A stretch of 64,000 nt of DNA from Methylobacter sp. S3L5C (GCF_022788635.1 NZ_CP076024.1:620001-684000), one strand, 5' to 3'. Positions 44,109-53,363 are shown, numbered from the stretch's first letter. Program-made: numbers and translations. The notes: generated by a model from the sequence alone, not told the origin.

Positions 44109-44782
44109 GAATTTACTCTAACTGCTGTCCGGTGATGGAAACTAACTCGTTGATATAATTCGAGGCTTTGGACTGGAAACTTATTGTATTTTAACTGCCG
44201 TATAAGTCAGAGTGAGCCGGTTCAAGCGATAGGAAATGAACTTGGCTTACTCTGACCTACTTAACTTTAGGTTTTTATCTGGTGCTAATTTTAAAATTAT
44301 AACCAGTTTGTTTTAAGCATTTTTTAGTTACTGGTATTTATCTTTTTAATGAAAATATAAGCGTAAGCCACCGCCACACCAAAAATACCAGTAAGAAGAA
44401 TTTCTATTATCATAATAATGACGCTCCTATTGTTAATATAAACTCATGTGCATTGCTTCATCAGAATTATTCAATAATGAAGGCAGTCCTTTAACAGAAC
44501 TTACTAATGGTTAAGCCATTTTCATGCCAAGGCAATTAAATTAAATATATCTATAAAAATCAACAAGATAATTAGATTAAGGAAGCTTTTTAAAAAAGAT
44601 AAGGTAAAGTCTGTGGTTGAAATAAACCATACCAACCGGTTCATTTCAACCACTTCTATTTTTGAACTGATCTGAGGTAAGCGCAAGGTTAGTGGGATTT
44701 ATTTAAAATATCTCCTAACCCTGTTTTCAAGGAGGGGGAACTGAATAATATCGGTTTGATAGAGAAAAAACTATACTCAACA
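44109..44782. other. 674-base gap with two inverted repeats
   Basis: Between the SIMPL gene and the convergent dynamin-like gene. It holds a long imperfect inverted repeat at 44206-44256 (GTCAGAGTGAGCC against GGCTTACTCTGAC), an 11-bp perfect one at 44613-44653 (GTGGTTGAAAT/ATTTCAACCAC, 19-base loop), and the small minus-strand gene at 44324-44413. No T-runs follow the repeats, so they are not standard terminators. Otherwise AT-rich filler. Confidence 0.6.
44324..44413 (-). CDS. Possible 29-residue single-span membrane peptide
   Basis: ATG at 44411-44413 follows AGGAG by ten bases. The 29-residue product starts MIIEILLTGIFGVAVAYAYI and ends FIKKINTSN: one hydrophobic span of about 20 residues with a basic, polar end, like many small bacterial membrane proteins (for example the KdpF or CydX size class). 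I see no sequence match to a named family. No partner gene is adjacent. Real expression is plausible because of the binding site and the non-random hydrophobic composition. Confidence 0.45.
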   Translation of the reverse strand: MIIEILLTGIFGVAVAYAYIFIKKINTSN

Positions 44783-47113
44783 CTAATACACTTGAGTATA
44801 ACTTTCCCTGACTTCTTTAAGCTCCATGGCTATTTCACGACGCAAACGGAAGTCACGTCGGGTATGAGCGATGTTATAAGGAATACCTGGATTTCTTTCG
44901 TACTTAACCGCTGTGCGAATAAGGCCGATCCATTGCCGGTCATTATCTTCCATCTCTTTAAAGCGATTACGAATCCGCTCCAATTCCTGATTACAATAAG
45001 TCACAAAACCTGCCGCATAAAATACACTATTTTTTAAATAATCTTTTAAAGCAGCTAAATCACTATTAATTTCTTCAACAACCTGCTCAAAATTATTTGG
45101 CTCGGGTAATTTTTCTTGCTCTTCCGGGTCAGTAGACGATAAGTTGGCCATATCCTGACTAAGCGCTGCTTTAAGAGTTGTTTTAACCGCTTTTCCAACC
45201 ACCGGCGGAACGGGTGTTTTGTCTGCCCATAAGCCATACCGTAAATAATGGGTAACGTCCTGCTTGTTCATATCGATACCCTGATAAAAGGCTTCCAAAG
45301 TCTTAATCTCGGCTGATCGTTCATCCAATAAGCGTTCGCGTGCCTGTAAAGGCTTAGCTATAAAAGCTTCAACGGCAACCCGGCCAAAACGTAAAAACAA
45401 CACTTGAAAGCCGTGTCGGATGCGGGCTTGCTCAATACTTTCATCAGCATTTAATAACGTTTTACGCACATCTTCGGTTTGCCATAGCAATACCTGGGTT
45501 TTTTGAACAATTTGATCAATCAATACTTGCAACGATTGGGCTAATTGATCGGTCAACTCGGTTTCAAATTTCTGCTGAATTTCCCTAAATAATTCTTCGC
45601 GAATTTTATAATTACCTTCACGTGGGTCAGGCATCGAAATCGTTCGACCGGCAGTATAAATACGCTTTAACTCATCCGTTTGACCGGTGGTAAGATTGGA
45701 CAATAAATCATCAATTTTTTCATCATAAGCCGCATGTAATGTCGCCAACTCCTGATGCTCGGCACCCAGGGCATCAGCTTCCTTACGACCTTGAATACTT
45801 TCCGCATACCAAACATCAAAATCTTTTTTGATGCGTTGCCATTCACGTCCCCACCATTGATTAAATTCTTTACCAAGCAGATCATCTTCTTCTACATCAC
45901 CATCGGCTATCGCCGCATAGGCAGGCTCAAGTTTTACCAAAATATCACCGGCATACATGCGTATATTGCTAACCAGGGCATCACAACGCTTTTGCAAAAC
46001 CTCTGCACGTTCATGATCGATATAATGATTAACGGTATCTTTTAATAACAGCATCCCATCATCGATACCCAGTTTTTTTAATTTAAGCTTATCGTCTGCG
46101 CTTTTATTGCGCCTCAAGGTATCTTCTGAAGGTATACCAAATTCAACCAAGTGAGCACGGGCGCAAACAGGTATCATGCGTCGCTCAGGAACAGTCGGCC
46201 AGTAATTTCTGTGCTTTTCTAAAGTTTCCTTAAAATCAATCGGATCATCCATAGCATCCGCTTGCGTAAGCACCACAAAAATTTTGTCGGACACTTTAAT
46301 GCTGGGATCTTCAGAATCAGCAATGTTTAATATTTCTTTTTCCGGCCCGGTAATTGAAGGTTGCTTCATTTCTTTGGCATAAATGATGGCATCACAACCC
46401 TTCAACCGATCAATGGCTTGTTCGGAATGCATCAAAATGCCCGAATTAAAACCTGGAACATCATGAAAAATAATATCCCTGTCACTTCTCAAGCGGACGG
46501 TTTTAAGTTGAATTCGTTTAATGGCTAAAGACTGCGCGCGGTTTTTAAAAATCGCTGACTGTAGTTGTTCATTAATTTCACTAATATCAATAAAATTTTG
46601 GCTAAAGCCGTTTTTTTGCTTGGTAAACTCGTATATGGCATGCAGGTTTTTTTCAGTATCATCAAAATCCTCTTGTATTTCCTTCCTTTCCTTATCACCC
46701 AACGTGCCATCCAGCGCCTCTTGCCTTTGTTGCTGAAGTTTCTTTATCTCTTCTTTACTGTAGTATTGAATTGACAGGAGTTGATCCTGTTCGGTCTGTG
46801 CCGACCAGATTTCAGTACTGGTGAAGGTGCATCTTTCGCGGGCAGACGGTAGAATCTCTTGCCCTAACCAGGCATTCAGCAACGCGCTCTTACCGGCTTT
46901 TTCCAGACCAATAACAGCGACTTCAAAACGGTTGGCGTGTAAGCGCTCCAATTGCCGATTTAAGCGCTCATGCTCGGCATTAAGTTTTTGCACAAGCTCG
47001 GGCGCAATATCTTCACCCGTTTTATTACAAAGCGTCACCAATTTGTCCGCCAGCACAGAGGTTATTTCTAACCGCGCAAGTTGTTGTTGACAAGTTTCCA
47101 GCCAGGTAGCCAT
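44783..47113 (-). CDS. Dynamin-like GTPase
   Basis: 776-residue bacterial dynamin-superfamily protein. G1 is GLEKAGKS (69-76), the switch threonines are in RCTFTSTEI (94-102), G3 is DVPG (218-221) and G4 is TQAD (283-286) in place of the usual T/NKxD. Coiled-coil rich stretches (about 105-160, 480-560) and a helical C-terminal part follow; a short hydrophobic segment near residue 720 (NSVFYAAGFVTYC) could touch membrane. Bacterial dynamins remodel or protect membranes. It lies 102 bases after PPi-PFK, separated by a strong hairpin. No second dynamin gene is adjacent, unlike many paired bacterial dynamins. Confidence 0.8.
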   Translation of the reverse strand: MATWLETCQQQLARLEITSVLADKLVTLCNKTGEDIAPELVQKLNAEHERLNRQLERLHANRFEVAVIGLEKAGKSALLNAWLGQEILPSARERCTFTSTEIWSAQTEQDQLLSIQYYSKEEIKKLQQQRQEALDGTLGDKERKEIQEDFDDTEKNLHAIYEFTKQKNGFSQNFIDISEINEQLQSAIFKNRAQSLAIKRIQLKTVRLRSDRDIIFHDVPGFNSGILMHSEQAIDRLKGCDAIIYAKEMKQPSITGPEKEILNIADSEDPSIKVSDKIFVVLTQADAMDDPIDFKETLEKHRNYWPTVPERRMIPVCARAHLVEFGIPSEDTLRRNKSADDKLKLKKLGIDDGMLLLKDTVNHYIDHERAEVLQKRCDALVSNIRMYAGDILVKLEPAYAAIADGDVEEDDLLGKEFNQWWGREWQRIKKDFDVWYAESIQGRKEADALGAEHQELATLHAAYDEKIDDLLSNLTTGQTDELKRIYTAGRTISMPDPREGNYKIREELFREIQQKFETELTDQLAQSLQVLIDQIVQKTQVLLWQTEDVRKTLLNADESIEQARIRHGFQVLFLRFGRVAVEAFIAKPLQARERLLDERSAEIKTLEAFYQGIDMNKQDVTHYLRYGLWADKTPVPPVVGKAVKTTLKAALSQDMANLSSTDPEEQEKLPEPNNFEQVVEEINSDLAALKDYLKNSVFYAAGFVTYCNQELERIRNRFKEMEDNDRQWIGLIRTAVKYERNPGIPYNIAHTRRDFRLRREIAMELKEVRESYTQVY

Positions 47114-47176
47114 AAGATTCCAGAGTTGTTAAATACTTTTTATTTTAAACCCAATACCCTCAATCAAGAGGATTTA

Positions 47177-47208
47177 GAGAGAATAAACAGTTCTTTGTTT
47201 ACTCTCTC
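47177..47208 (-). terminator. Hairpin after the phosphofructokinase gene
   Basis: On the minus strand GAGAGAGTAAACA pairs with TGTTTATTCTCTC (13 pairs, one G-T) around a six-base loop, eight bases after the PFK stop codon. A smaller CCTC/GAGG hairpin follows. There is no U tract, so this is either an inefficient terminator or a 3'-end stability structure in a PFK-dynamin transcript. Confidence 0.5.
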
Positions 47209-47215
47209 CAATAGC

Positions 47216-48445
47216 TTAGTGGCCTACTTCAACCTTGGTGCCCTTGGATTGACCAATCTCAACAAGCGCTTCATTGAACCAGGGTGTGTCAAGATCAAAA
47301 GGCTTACCGCCTTTAATGCGAGGAAATTCAATCGCACGCAGTTCGTCGCCACGATCTTCATCATGACCTATCAAACCGGATTCACCACGGAAAGCACATT
47401 CAACAGCCAGATCAGCGCAAGACTTAATCAACTTGATATCTTCAATATTTGCAGCGGAAGCTCTGGCAAAATAGCCGGATTTTTGAATGAGTGTTTTTTC
47501 TGCACCGAGCATTTCCGCAAACTGCTCGCCAAACCATTTACCGGGATTAACTGCATCAAGCTTAACATGACCAAAAGCATCACGCGGCACTTCCTGACCT
47601 TTGGCTTCCATTTCAGCAACAATTGATTCTACACCGGCCCCTTCAGAAACAAAGATGTTTACGCAGTCGAATTTATCCATGACAGCGCGAAGACGCTTGG
47701 CTTCGGCGGCAATATCAATAGCCATTTCAGGAATAAATATGCCATGAACTTCAAACGCATTGCGATCAAGCCCCAGCTCAGGCAACCATTCCGCGTTATC
47801 TAGCAACTTGCGGTATTCTTGGGTAGTGGCAGCAGTCAGCCAACCGCAACTGCGGCCCATCACTTCATGAACAATCAGCATACGCGGATTGGCATTGTTT
47901 TCGGCCACCACATTCCAAAAATAACGTGCTCCCTGCTCTGCTGCAGTCCAGGCGCCCAATGATTGCTTAATGGGAAAGACATCATTATCAACTGTTTTAG
48001 GCAAACCAATAACCGTGAGGCCATAATTATTATGCGCAAGAAATGCAGCAAGATCTGCAGCAGCGATATTGGTGTCATCGCCACCAATGGTATGAAGAAT
48101 ATCAACACCATCTTTAACCAATTGCTCTGCGGCCACTTTTTGTGGATCTTCACCTTCCTTGACAAGACCACGTTTTACGCAGTCTTTAACATTGGTCAGT
48201 TTAACGCGACTATTACCGATTACTGAACCGCCAAAACCATGTAAAAGGCCGGCTTTTTCTCGTATTGCTGGCGTAACGGTATAATAATCACCCAGTAGCA
48301 AACCTTTGTAACCGCTGCGATAACAAATAATTTCAATAGAAGGATCGATTTCAGTATAACGCTCAATCAGACTGCCGATAGCCGAGTTTAGGCAGGGTGC
48401 TAATCCACCTGCGGTTAGAATTGCGACTTTTTTGGGTTTGTTCAT
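47216..48445 (-). CDS. pfp: Pyrophosphate-dependent 6-phosphofructokinase
   Basis: Reversible PPi-linked fructose 6-phosphate phosphorylation, the usual PFK of gammaproteobacterial methanotrophs, where it serves the ribulose monophosphate route. I start at MNKPKKVAILTAGGLAPCLN (ATG 48443-48445), 409 residues; the frame stays open 30 codons upstream without family similarity. GGDD (121-124) with PKTVDND (149-155) is the PPi signature; ATP enzymes have GGDGS and a Gly in place of the Lys. MGRSCGW (196-202) is substrate binding. A TATAAT lies four bases before the ATG and no ribosome binding site is visible. Confidence 0.93.
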   Translation of the reverse strand: MNKPKKVAILTAGGLAPCLNSAIGSLIERYTEIDPSIEIICYRSGYKGLLLGDYYTVTPAIREKAGLLHGFGGSVIGNSRVKLTNVKDCVKRGLVKEGEDPQKVAAEQLVKDGVDILHTIGGDDTNIAAADLAAFLAHNNYGLTVIGLPKTVDNDVFPIKQSLGAWTAAEQGARYFWNVVAENNANPRMLIVHEVMGRSCGWLTAATTQEYRKLLDNAEWLPELGLDRNAFEVHGIFIPEMAIDIAAEAKRLRAVMDKFDCVNIFVSEGAGVESIVAEMEAKGQEVPRDAFGHVKLDAVNPGKWFGEQFAEMLGAEKTLIQKSGYFARASAANIEDIKLIKSCADLAVECAFRGESGLIGHDEDRGDELRAIEFPRIKGGKPFDLDTPWFNEALVEIGQSKGTKVEVGH

Positions 48446-49005
48446 AAGAATTATAAGGTGTGATGTTAAAGAAAAATTATGGAACGGCAATAAAATAATG
48501 CGGTTATTTGACGGCGCATTTTTATTCCCATCCAAGCTGGGTTAATTTGGCTGTGGTAAGCCATATAGCTGCTGATACAGCACAGAATATGAATAAAAAA
48601 CTACAAGATAATCACCATCCCTCTGCTAAGGAGCGCTATTCGCGTCTTTTTAAACTATCGTGTCGCGCCAAAACTCAAACGACACAAATCATTTCACGGC
48701 TAACGCTACTATAGCGTAGCAAAGAAAAATATCAGCGCGTGAACTTTATTAAGCCATCCCGATGATGCCCGAATTTTACCATATTACAAAAGAATTTCTT
48801 TTGTTTTTAATGAGCTTAACCCAATTTCACATTGACTTAAGTGCCTGTCCCGGCAACATACTCAGCGTCAAAAACGGGGGGTATAAAAACTTTGATTTTG
48901 TTTAAATCGATAGCGAAAGGGCTACTATCTGACAGTAAATTATGTTGATATTTAATGACAAACAGCAGTTTTTAAGAGACTTAAATGTTGATAAAAAACG
49001 TAAAA
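48446..49005. other. 560-base gap upstream of PPi-PFK
   Basis: Between the squalene monooxygenase stop and the PFK start, both minus strand. It holds a minus-strand TATAAT at 48450-48455, a small hairpin at 48699-48720 (CGCTA/TAGCG) and an AT-rich palindrome near 48786-48803 (CAAAAGAA/TTCTTTTG). No clear terminator for the sterol operon and no convincing gene were found; a 68-codon plus-strand frame at 48508-48714 has no binding site and no recognisable features. Confidence 0.5.
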
Positions 49006-50364
49006 CTACATTGGCGTTGATTTATTTAAATAACCCCTAATAATTGCTGCAAACGAAAGCTCGTTCTTGGCCAACGGTTTAATTATTCTGAGGGCATCCA
49101 ACAAAATCTTTACTGCTTTGGGTAAATTAGCCATGCTTTCACGCACTAAATCATAAGCACCAAATACAGCAAGGAAAAAGAACTGCTTGATTAAAGAGTA
49201 GTGATTTCTGTTTAAACCGGCCAAAATAGCAATCGACTCTTGCGCATTGGCGCCACCACATTGTAAGTATTTAAATACTGCCGTTTTAAGCAAGTCATTT
49301 GACATAACGCCATATAGCGCATTGGCAAGAACATTAAGATTGGCATTAGCGTGCTGTCTGTCACGATAATAAGCTTCGATTTTTTCGTGAATCAAATCAG
49401 TGTTATTAAAGTCAGGCATCACCAATAAATGTGCACTCAATATTTGTATGTCCGAAAATACCGCAGTCAAGCCGCCACCGGTTAAAGGGTGCCGCATATT
49501 AAGCGCATCGCCCAGCATTACCGCACCTTTACGAATAATGGGTTTGGCTGCCATATAATGATTAGGCATCACTTTAAAGCCACCTTCTTGCATGGCTTGT
49601 TCATAGCTTTTAAGCATGCATTGCGGAATATAAGGCGTTACGTTGGCATCCAAATGTGCCTGTAATAATAACTTTCTGGGCAGCTGATCCCCCGGAAAAT
49701 CAATTAACAGCCTGACTTCATAATTGGAGATCGGATAACAAATAAATGGTGTAGGTCCTGATAAAAACACATGCCCATGCTTTGGAAAAGGCATTTTACA
49801 ATCTTTTAAAATTAAACCAATGAAGTAAGACGTCACGGTTTTTTTATTATTGCTCAGATCGACTCTAAAATTCGAAAAGAAGCCGTCACTGGTAATGGTT
49901 AAGGGCGCATAAATAGACTTTATCTCGGACGTAAGCGATTCCCGGTAACTAACACCAATAATTTCATGCCGTTCATTTTCCAGCAGTTGCAAAGCCTTGC
50001 CATGTATTTGCGTAACCGATTCATTTTGTATGGCGGAGGCTCTAATTTGCTGCAAAAACCGGCCGTTATGCAAGCCCATACCTTTATAGTGATTAGGGTA
50101 GGCAATGGTGATGTTTTCGTCACCTTGCAGCAGTGAATAACCATCAACCGACTGTGCATCAAAACCCTCCAGCAAATGCCCAAGCCCCATTTGCTCAAGT
50201 GATAATACTGCTCCGGGTTGCAATAACTCCCCAACGATACGCTTTTTTTCCTTAAAACAATGATCAACTAACGCTATCCTAATGCCTTTGGGGGCAAGAT
50301 AAGCGGCAATGGTGGCGCCCGCCATACCTGCGCCGATAATGCAAATGTCAAATTCTGATTTCAT
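49006..50364 (-). CDS. Squalene monooxygenase (squalene epoxidase)
   Basis: FAD enzyme that converts squalene to 2,3-oxidosqualene, the first oxygen-requiring step to sterols. The product is 452 residues. GAGMAG (11-16) is the Rossmann loop, GELLQPGA (45-52) and the SDG near 159-161 are family motifs, and GDALN-x2-HPLTGGGLT (285-300) is the second FAD and substrate signature of squalene epoxidases. The hydrophobic C-terminal third likely binds membrane. It is the last gene of a same-strand series CYP51-ferredoxin, NTF2-fold, cyclase, monooxygenase, 61 bases after the cyclase gene. Confidence 0.92.
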   Translation of the reverse strand: MKSEFDICIIGAGMAGATIAAYLAPKGIRIALVDHCFKEKKRIVGELLQPGAVLSLEQMGLGHLLEGFDAQSVDGYSLLQGDENITIAYPNHYKGMGLHNGRFLQQIRASAIQNESVTQIHGKALQLLENERHEIIGVSYRESLTSEIKSIYAPLTITSDGFFSNFRVDLSNNKKTVTSYFIGLILKDCKMPFPKHGHVFLSGPTPFICYPISNYEVRLLIDFPGDQLPRKLLLQAHLDANVTPYIPQCMLKSYEQAMQEGGFKVMPNHYMAAKPIIRKGAVMLGDALNMRHPLTGGGLTAVFSDIQILSAHLLVMPDFNNTDLIHEKIEAYYRDRQHANANLNVLANALYGVMSNDLLKTAVFKYLQCGGANAQESIAILAGLNRNHYSLIKQFFFLAVFGAYDLVRESMANLPKAVKILLDALRIIKPLAKNELSFAAIIRGYLNKSTPM

Positions 50365-50425
50365 ATTAGGCTACTTGATACAAATACTTTTAACTGGATT
50401 GATTCTTTTATCATCCCTGAACATA

Positions 50426-52654
50426 CTACCGACAGTATCGACTCAATGCCCATATAGGAAAGATATTCCTATAGTTAGAGTAGGTTATCATACAATTATA
50501 ATTAAAAACGCCGGAAATATTTTCCTGTGGCCAATCGCCAATATCGCTTTGTCTTTTTAACAACATATTAATACCATTTTCGATAATTTTTTTATCGCCA
50601 AAATTTGCAGCCATTAATGCCAGTAATGCCCAAGCGGTATTAACGACTTGAGATGTTGCCGCTTCCGTATAAACCAGTTTAGAACAAGATTCAAAAGTTT
50701 CTCCCCAGCCACCATCAGTTTTCTGCCTGGACACTAAAAAAGCACAAGCTTTGTTGATACTATCCACTAAAATGGCATCATCACAATAGCCTTTACCCTT
50801 GGCCTTACCAATTGCTTCTATGCCAAACCAGGTAGCATAGGTAAAACAGACTGCCCAACCACCATACCAAGAACCATCGGTCTTTTGTTGCTTAACAATA
50901 AAGCTGAGTCCGGTACTAACGGCTTTATGTATTTCGCTACTTTTATACTCGGGATAGTCTTCCTGAATTTCCAGTAAAGAAATAACACAAGCCGCCGTAC
51001 ATTCTGTCCATGAATAGTCGATCATTATATCGGCAAACACTTCAGAGGGATTGAGTTTTTCCAGCCACTTCGCTGAACGCGTCAATTCATAAGTTGCCCA
51101 GCCGCCATCAGCATTTTGGTAAGACAGCAGCGTATCTATCGCTTGTTTAATACGTTGCTCATCAATAATCGGTTTAACAAGACCTGAATGATGAAGCGCT
51201 AAAGTGGCGCTTAAACCTTCCGCCGTACAATCTGCGACTGGCCAACCTTGTTCAGCCGTTGAAAAAGGCCAACTCCCAATCATGGGATGACGAAAAAACT
51301 CGGTATGCGTAGCATGTTCAGATTTGATTTGAGATAAGTCGATAAATTGATAACTTTTTTCCAATGTTGCCGGGAATAATTTACCCAAGTCGCTTTCCAG
51401 TATGGCGCGGGTTGAAAAAGCGGTATCCCAAAGCTGGGAACCATTATAACCGCTCATTTTCATGCCATCTTCAGCAACCCATAAATAATCATACCAACGC
51501 GCGACATGTTTTTTAAATTGCTCGGAATCTTTGCCGTAAGCATGCCAGATACAAATAGAATTAATGGCTTTATTAACAGGGCCTATATTGAGGTAATTGG
51601 TTTGCTCATCTTCAGCATTAAGATATTTTAAGATATAATCAGTAGCTTTTTTTCTTAGCCAAGGTAATTTACATTTCTCATAGTTATTGGTAAAAAAGTT
51701 CATCCACTTTAGTACTGGCGATGGCGTGGTATAACAATCTTTTTCACAAACAGTAGTGCGTTGTTTGGGCCAGTCAATGGTTTCAAAAGCTTCATTATAA
51801 AGTTCTTGTCTTAACGACAAAATCAGTGCATTTTCAGGTACTTTAATGCGCTCAGCGTAACAATAAGCCATTGGCAAATACACCATACGAGTATGACACC
51901 AGTAGCGCCAAGGATGAACCGGCAACCATTTTGGGAATAGCCACATTTCAGGAAACAGGCTGTTAAAACCTTGCCAGTCATACAAATTCAAAATGGACAG
52001 ATAAAACTTCCCCCATGATGGAATACCGGTTGCACCGCCATTATCTCCAATCCACTCTCTGGCTTTAATCAGTTGTTCATGATTTTTATCGACGCCTAAA
52101 ATACGCAATGACACATATTGCATTACGGTACCAAACATCGTCGATTCACCTTCAATATGCATGCCCCAGCCAGCATCTTTATTTTGATGATTGAATAAGT
52201 AAACCTTCATCATTTCCCGGTGTGCTTTGGGAAACGGTGTCTCTGAAATATAAGAAGCTATGAGTAAACCGGGCAACAGAAATAGCGGGCCACCGTAATC
52301 ACCAGGCCAATGACCGTCATCACTTTGCAGGCAGGAATAGTAGTTTATTCCTTTGACCAACGCATCAATAGCTTGCTGTGCTTCGGAGCTTTCCACCTGC
52401 AGAATTTTCCCGGCAAATGCCTGAAACTTCTCATTAATGGCGGCATGCCGGTATACCTTATCACCGGAATTAGGATTGCTAAATTTATCAAACTGAAAAT
52501 CTTCGGTAAACTGGATTACTTCTTCGTCAGTAACGTTATCGGCATTTTGTAGATGCTCATTGATATTGCTTGATCCAGGCTTGAATGCCCAAATATGCCG
52601 TCCCTTTTCAGTGAGTAGTTGCCAGTTTTTCCAGCCAGATTTTACTTTCAGCAT
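50426..52654 (-). CDS. Oxidosqualene cyclase, probably lanosterol synthase
   Basis: Cyclises 2,3-oxidosqualene to a sterol skeleton. The product is 742 residues with QW repeats (for example QSDDGHWPGDYGG, QNADGGWATYE, QKTDGSWYGGWAV and QKTDGGWGETFES). The catalytic acid is Asp475 in WPVADCTAEG: DCTAE marks oxidosqualene cyclases, whereas squalene-hopene cyclases have DxDD. Val473 and Gln469 match lanosterol synthases; Tyr403 in SGYNGSQLWDT matches cycloartenol synthase. Lanosterol is the likely product, as in Methylococcus capsulatus, with some doubt. It follows the NTF2-fold gene by 81 bases. Confidence 0.93.
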   Translation of the reverse strand: MLKVKSGWKNWQLLTEKGRHIWAFKPGSSNINEHLQNADNVTDEEVIQFTEDFQFDKFSNPNSGDKVYRHAAINEKFQAFAGKILQVESSEAQQAIDALVKGINYYSCLQSDDGHWPGDYGGPLFLLPGLLIASYISETPFPKAHREMMKVYLFNHQNKDAGWGMHIEGESTMFGTVMQYVSLRILGVDKNHEQLIKAREWIGDNGGATGIPSWGKFYLSILNLYDWQGFNSLFPEMWLFPKWLPVHPWRYWCHTRMVYLPMAYCYAERIKVPENALILSLRQELYNEAFETIDWPKQRTTVCEKDCYTTPSPVLKWMNFFTNNYEKCKLPWLRKKATDYILKYLNAEDEQTNYLNIGPVNKAINSICIWHAYGKDSEQFKKHVARWYDYLWVAEDGMKMSGYNGSQLWDTAFSTRAILESDLGKLFPATLEKSYQFIDLSQIKSEHATHTEFFRHPMIGSWPFSTAEQGWPVADCTAEGLSATLALHHSGLVKPIIDEQRIKQAIDTLLSYQNADGGWATYELTRSAKWLEKLNPSEVFADIMIDYSWTECTAACVISLLEIQEDYPEYKSSEIHKAVSTGLSFIVKQQKTDGSWYGGWAVCFTYATWFGIEAIGKAKGKGYCDDAILVDSINKACAFLVSRQKTDGGWGETFESCSKLVYTEAATSQVVNTAWALLALMAANFGDKKIIENGINMLLKRQSDIGDWPQENISGVFNYNCMITYSNYRNIFPIWALSRYCR

Positions 52655-52735
52655 AGATTTTTTATGAAATACCTTATCGCTTGGTTGAACGGCATAGACT
52701 ATCTATTAACCAGATAGTCTATGTGCATTTAAAAT

Positions 52736-53338
52736 TTATTGGTTAAACAAGGCAATGCGTACCATTGCCATAAAGCCTTTCAGCTTTTTAAAAAGACTCG
52801 GTGGATTGCGTAACCGCTCATGACCTGGCAATAATTGTCCTTTAGCCAATCGACCTATTTTCCTTTTTACTGCAGTATCGAGTTTACCATCAGCGGCCAA
52901 CTCAAAAAACAAGGATTTCACATTACCCAAATCAAAAAAATCGCGTTGCCATTCCCACTTATAATTACCGCCATAACGAAACCAGGAACCTCCTATACCC
53001 GCGACTTCATAATGACTACCATCTTCCCGCAATGCAGGTGATACTTGATGCCATAAACCAATTACTTCGCCTTGTTTCTCATCAATTAAAATGCGGTGAT
53101 ACGGATAGCGCCATTCTTCAAAGCCTTCCATTTGCACGCCTAAAGCCCATTCTTCTATCTCTTTACGGCTACGTGCGACAAATTCTTCATTGGGGCCAAT
53201 ATTCCAGCGATACTCAGCGTCATCGGTATACATCTGGCCTAAATGTTTAGGCCAGTTGCCTTCTTTTTCAGCGTCACGATTTGCTTGCAACCAACGCTCA
53301 ACCATTTCTTCAAGTTCTGCTCTGGGATATGCAGTCAT
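52736..53338 (-). CDS. NTF2/SnoaL-fold protein of the sterol cluster
   Basis: 200-residue protein of unknown function. Composition and pattern (VERWLQANRDAEKEGNWPKH, FVARSRKEIEEWALG, GEVIGLWHQVSPALREDGSHYEVAGIGGSWFRY) fit the cone-shaped NTF2/SnoaL fold over about residues 8-150, with a basic C-terminal extension. No signal peptide. The fold includes delta5-3-ketosteroid isomerase, SnoaL cyclases and scytalone dehydratase as well as non-catalytic proteins. It lies 25 bases after the CYP51-ferredoxin gene and before the cyclase, so it is probably co-transcribed. A role in sterol isomerisation or substrate handling is inference only. Confidence 0.7.
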   Translation of the reverse strand: MTAYPRAELEEMVERWLQANRDAEKEGNWPKHLGQMYTDDAEYRWNIGPNEEFVARSRKEIEEWALGVQMEGFEEWRYPYHRILIDEKQGEVIGLWHQVSPALREDGSHYEVAGIGGSWFRYGGNYKWEWQRDFFDLGNVKSLFFELAADGKLDTAVKRKIGRLAKGQLLPGHERLRNPPSLFKKLKGFMAMVRIALFNQ

Positions 53339-53363
53339 TCTTTATCTCTCATTCTCATTCGCT

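Noticed and set aside
47216-48445. ATP-dependent phosphofructokinase
   Set aside because: GGDD and PKTVDND indicate pyrophosphate as phosphoryl donor.
48508-48714. 68-codon plus-strand frame in the gap upstream of PPi-PFK
   Set aside because: No binding site, no hydrophobic or domain pattern, and it overlaps the PFK leader; kept as non-coding.
50426-52654. Squalene-hopene cyclase instead of oxidosqualene cyclase
   Set aside because: The catalytic motif is DCTAE, not DxDD, and the neighbours are squalene monooxygenase and CYP51.
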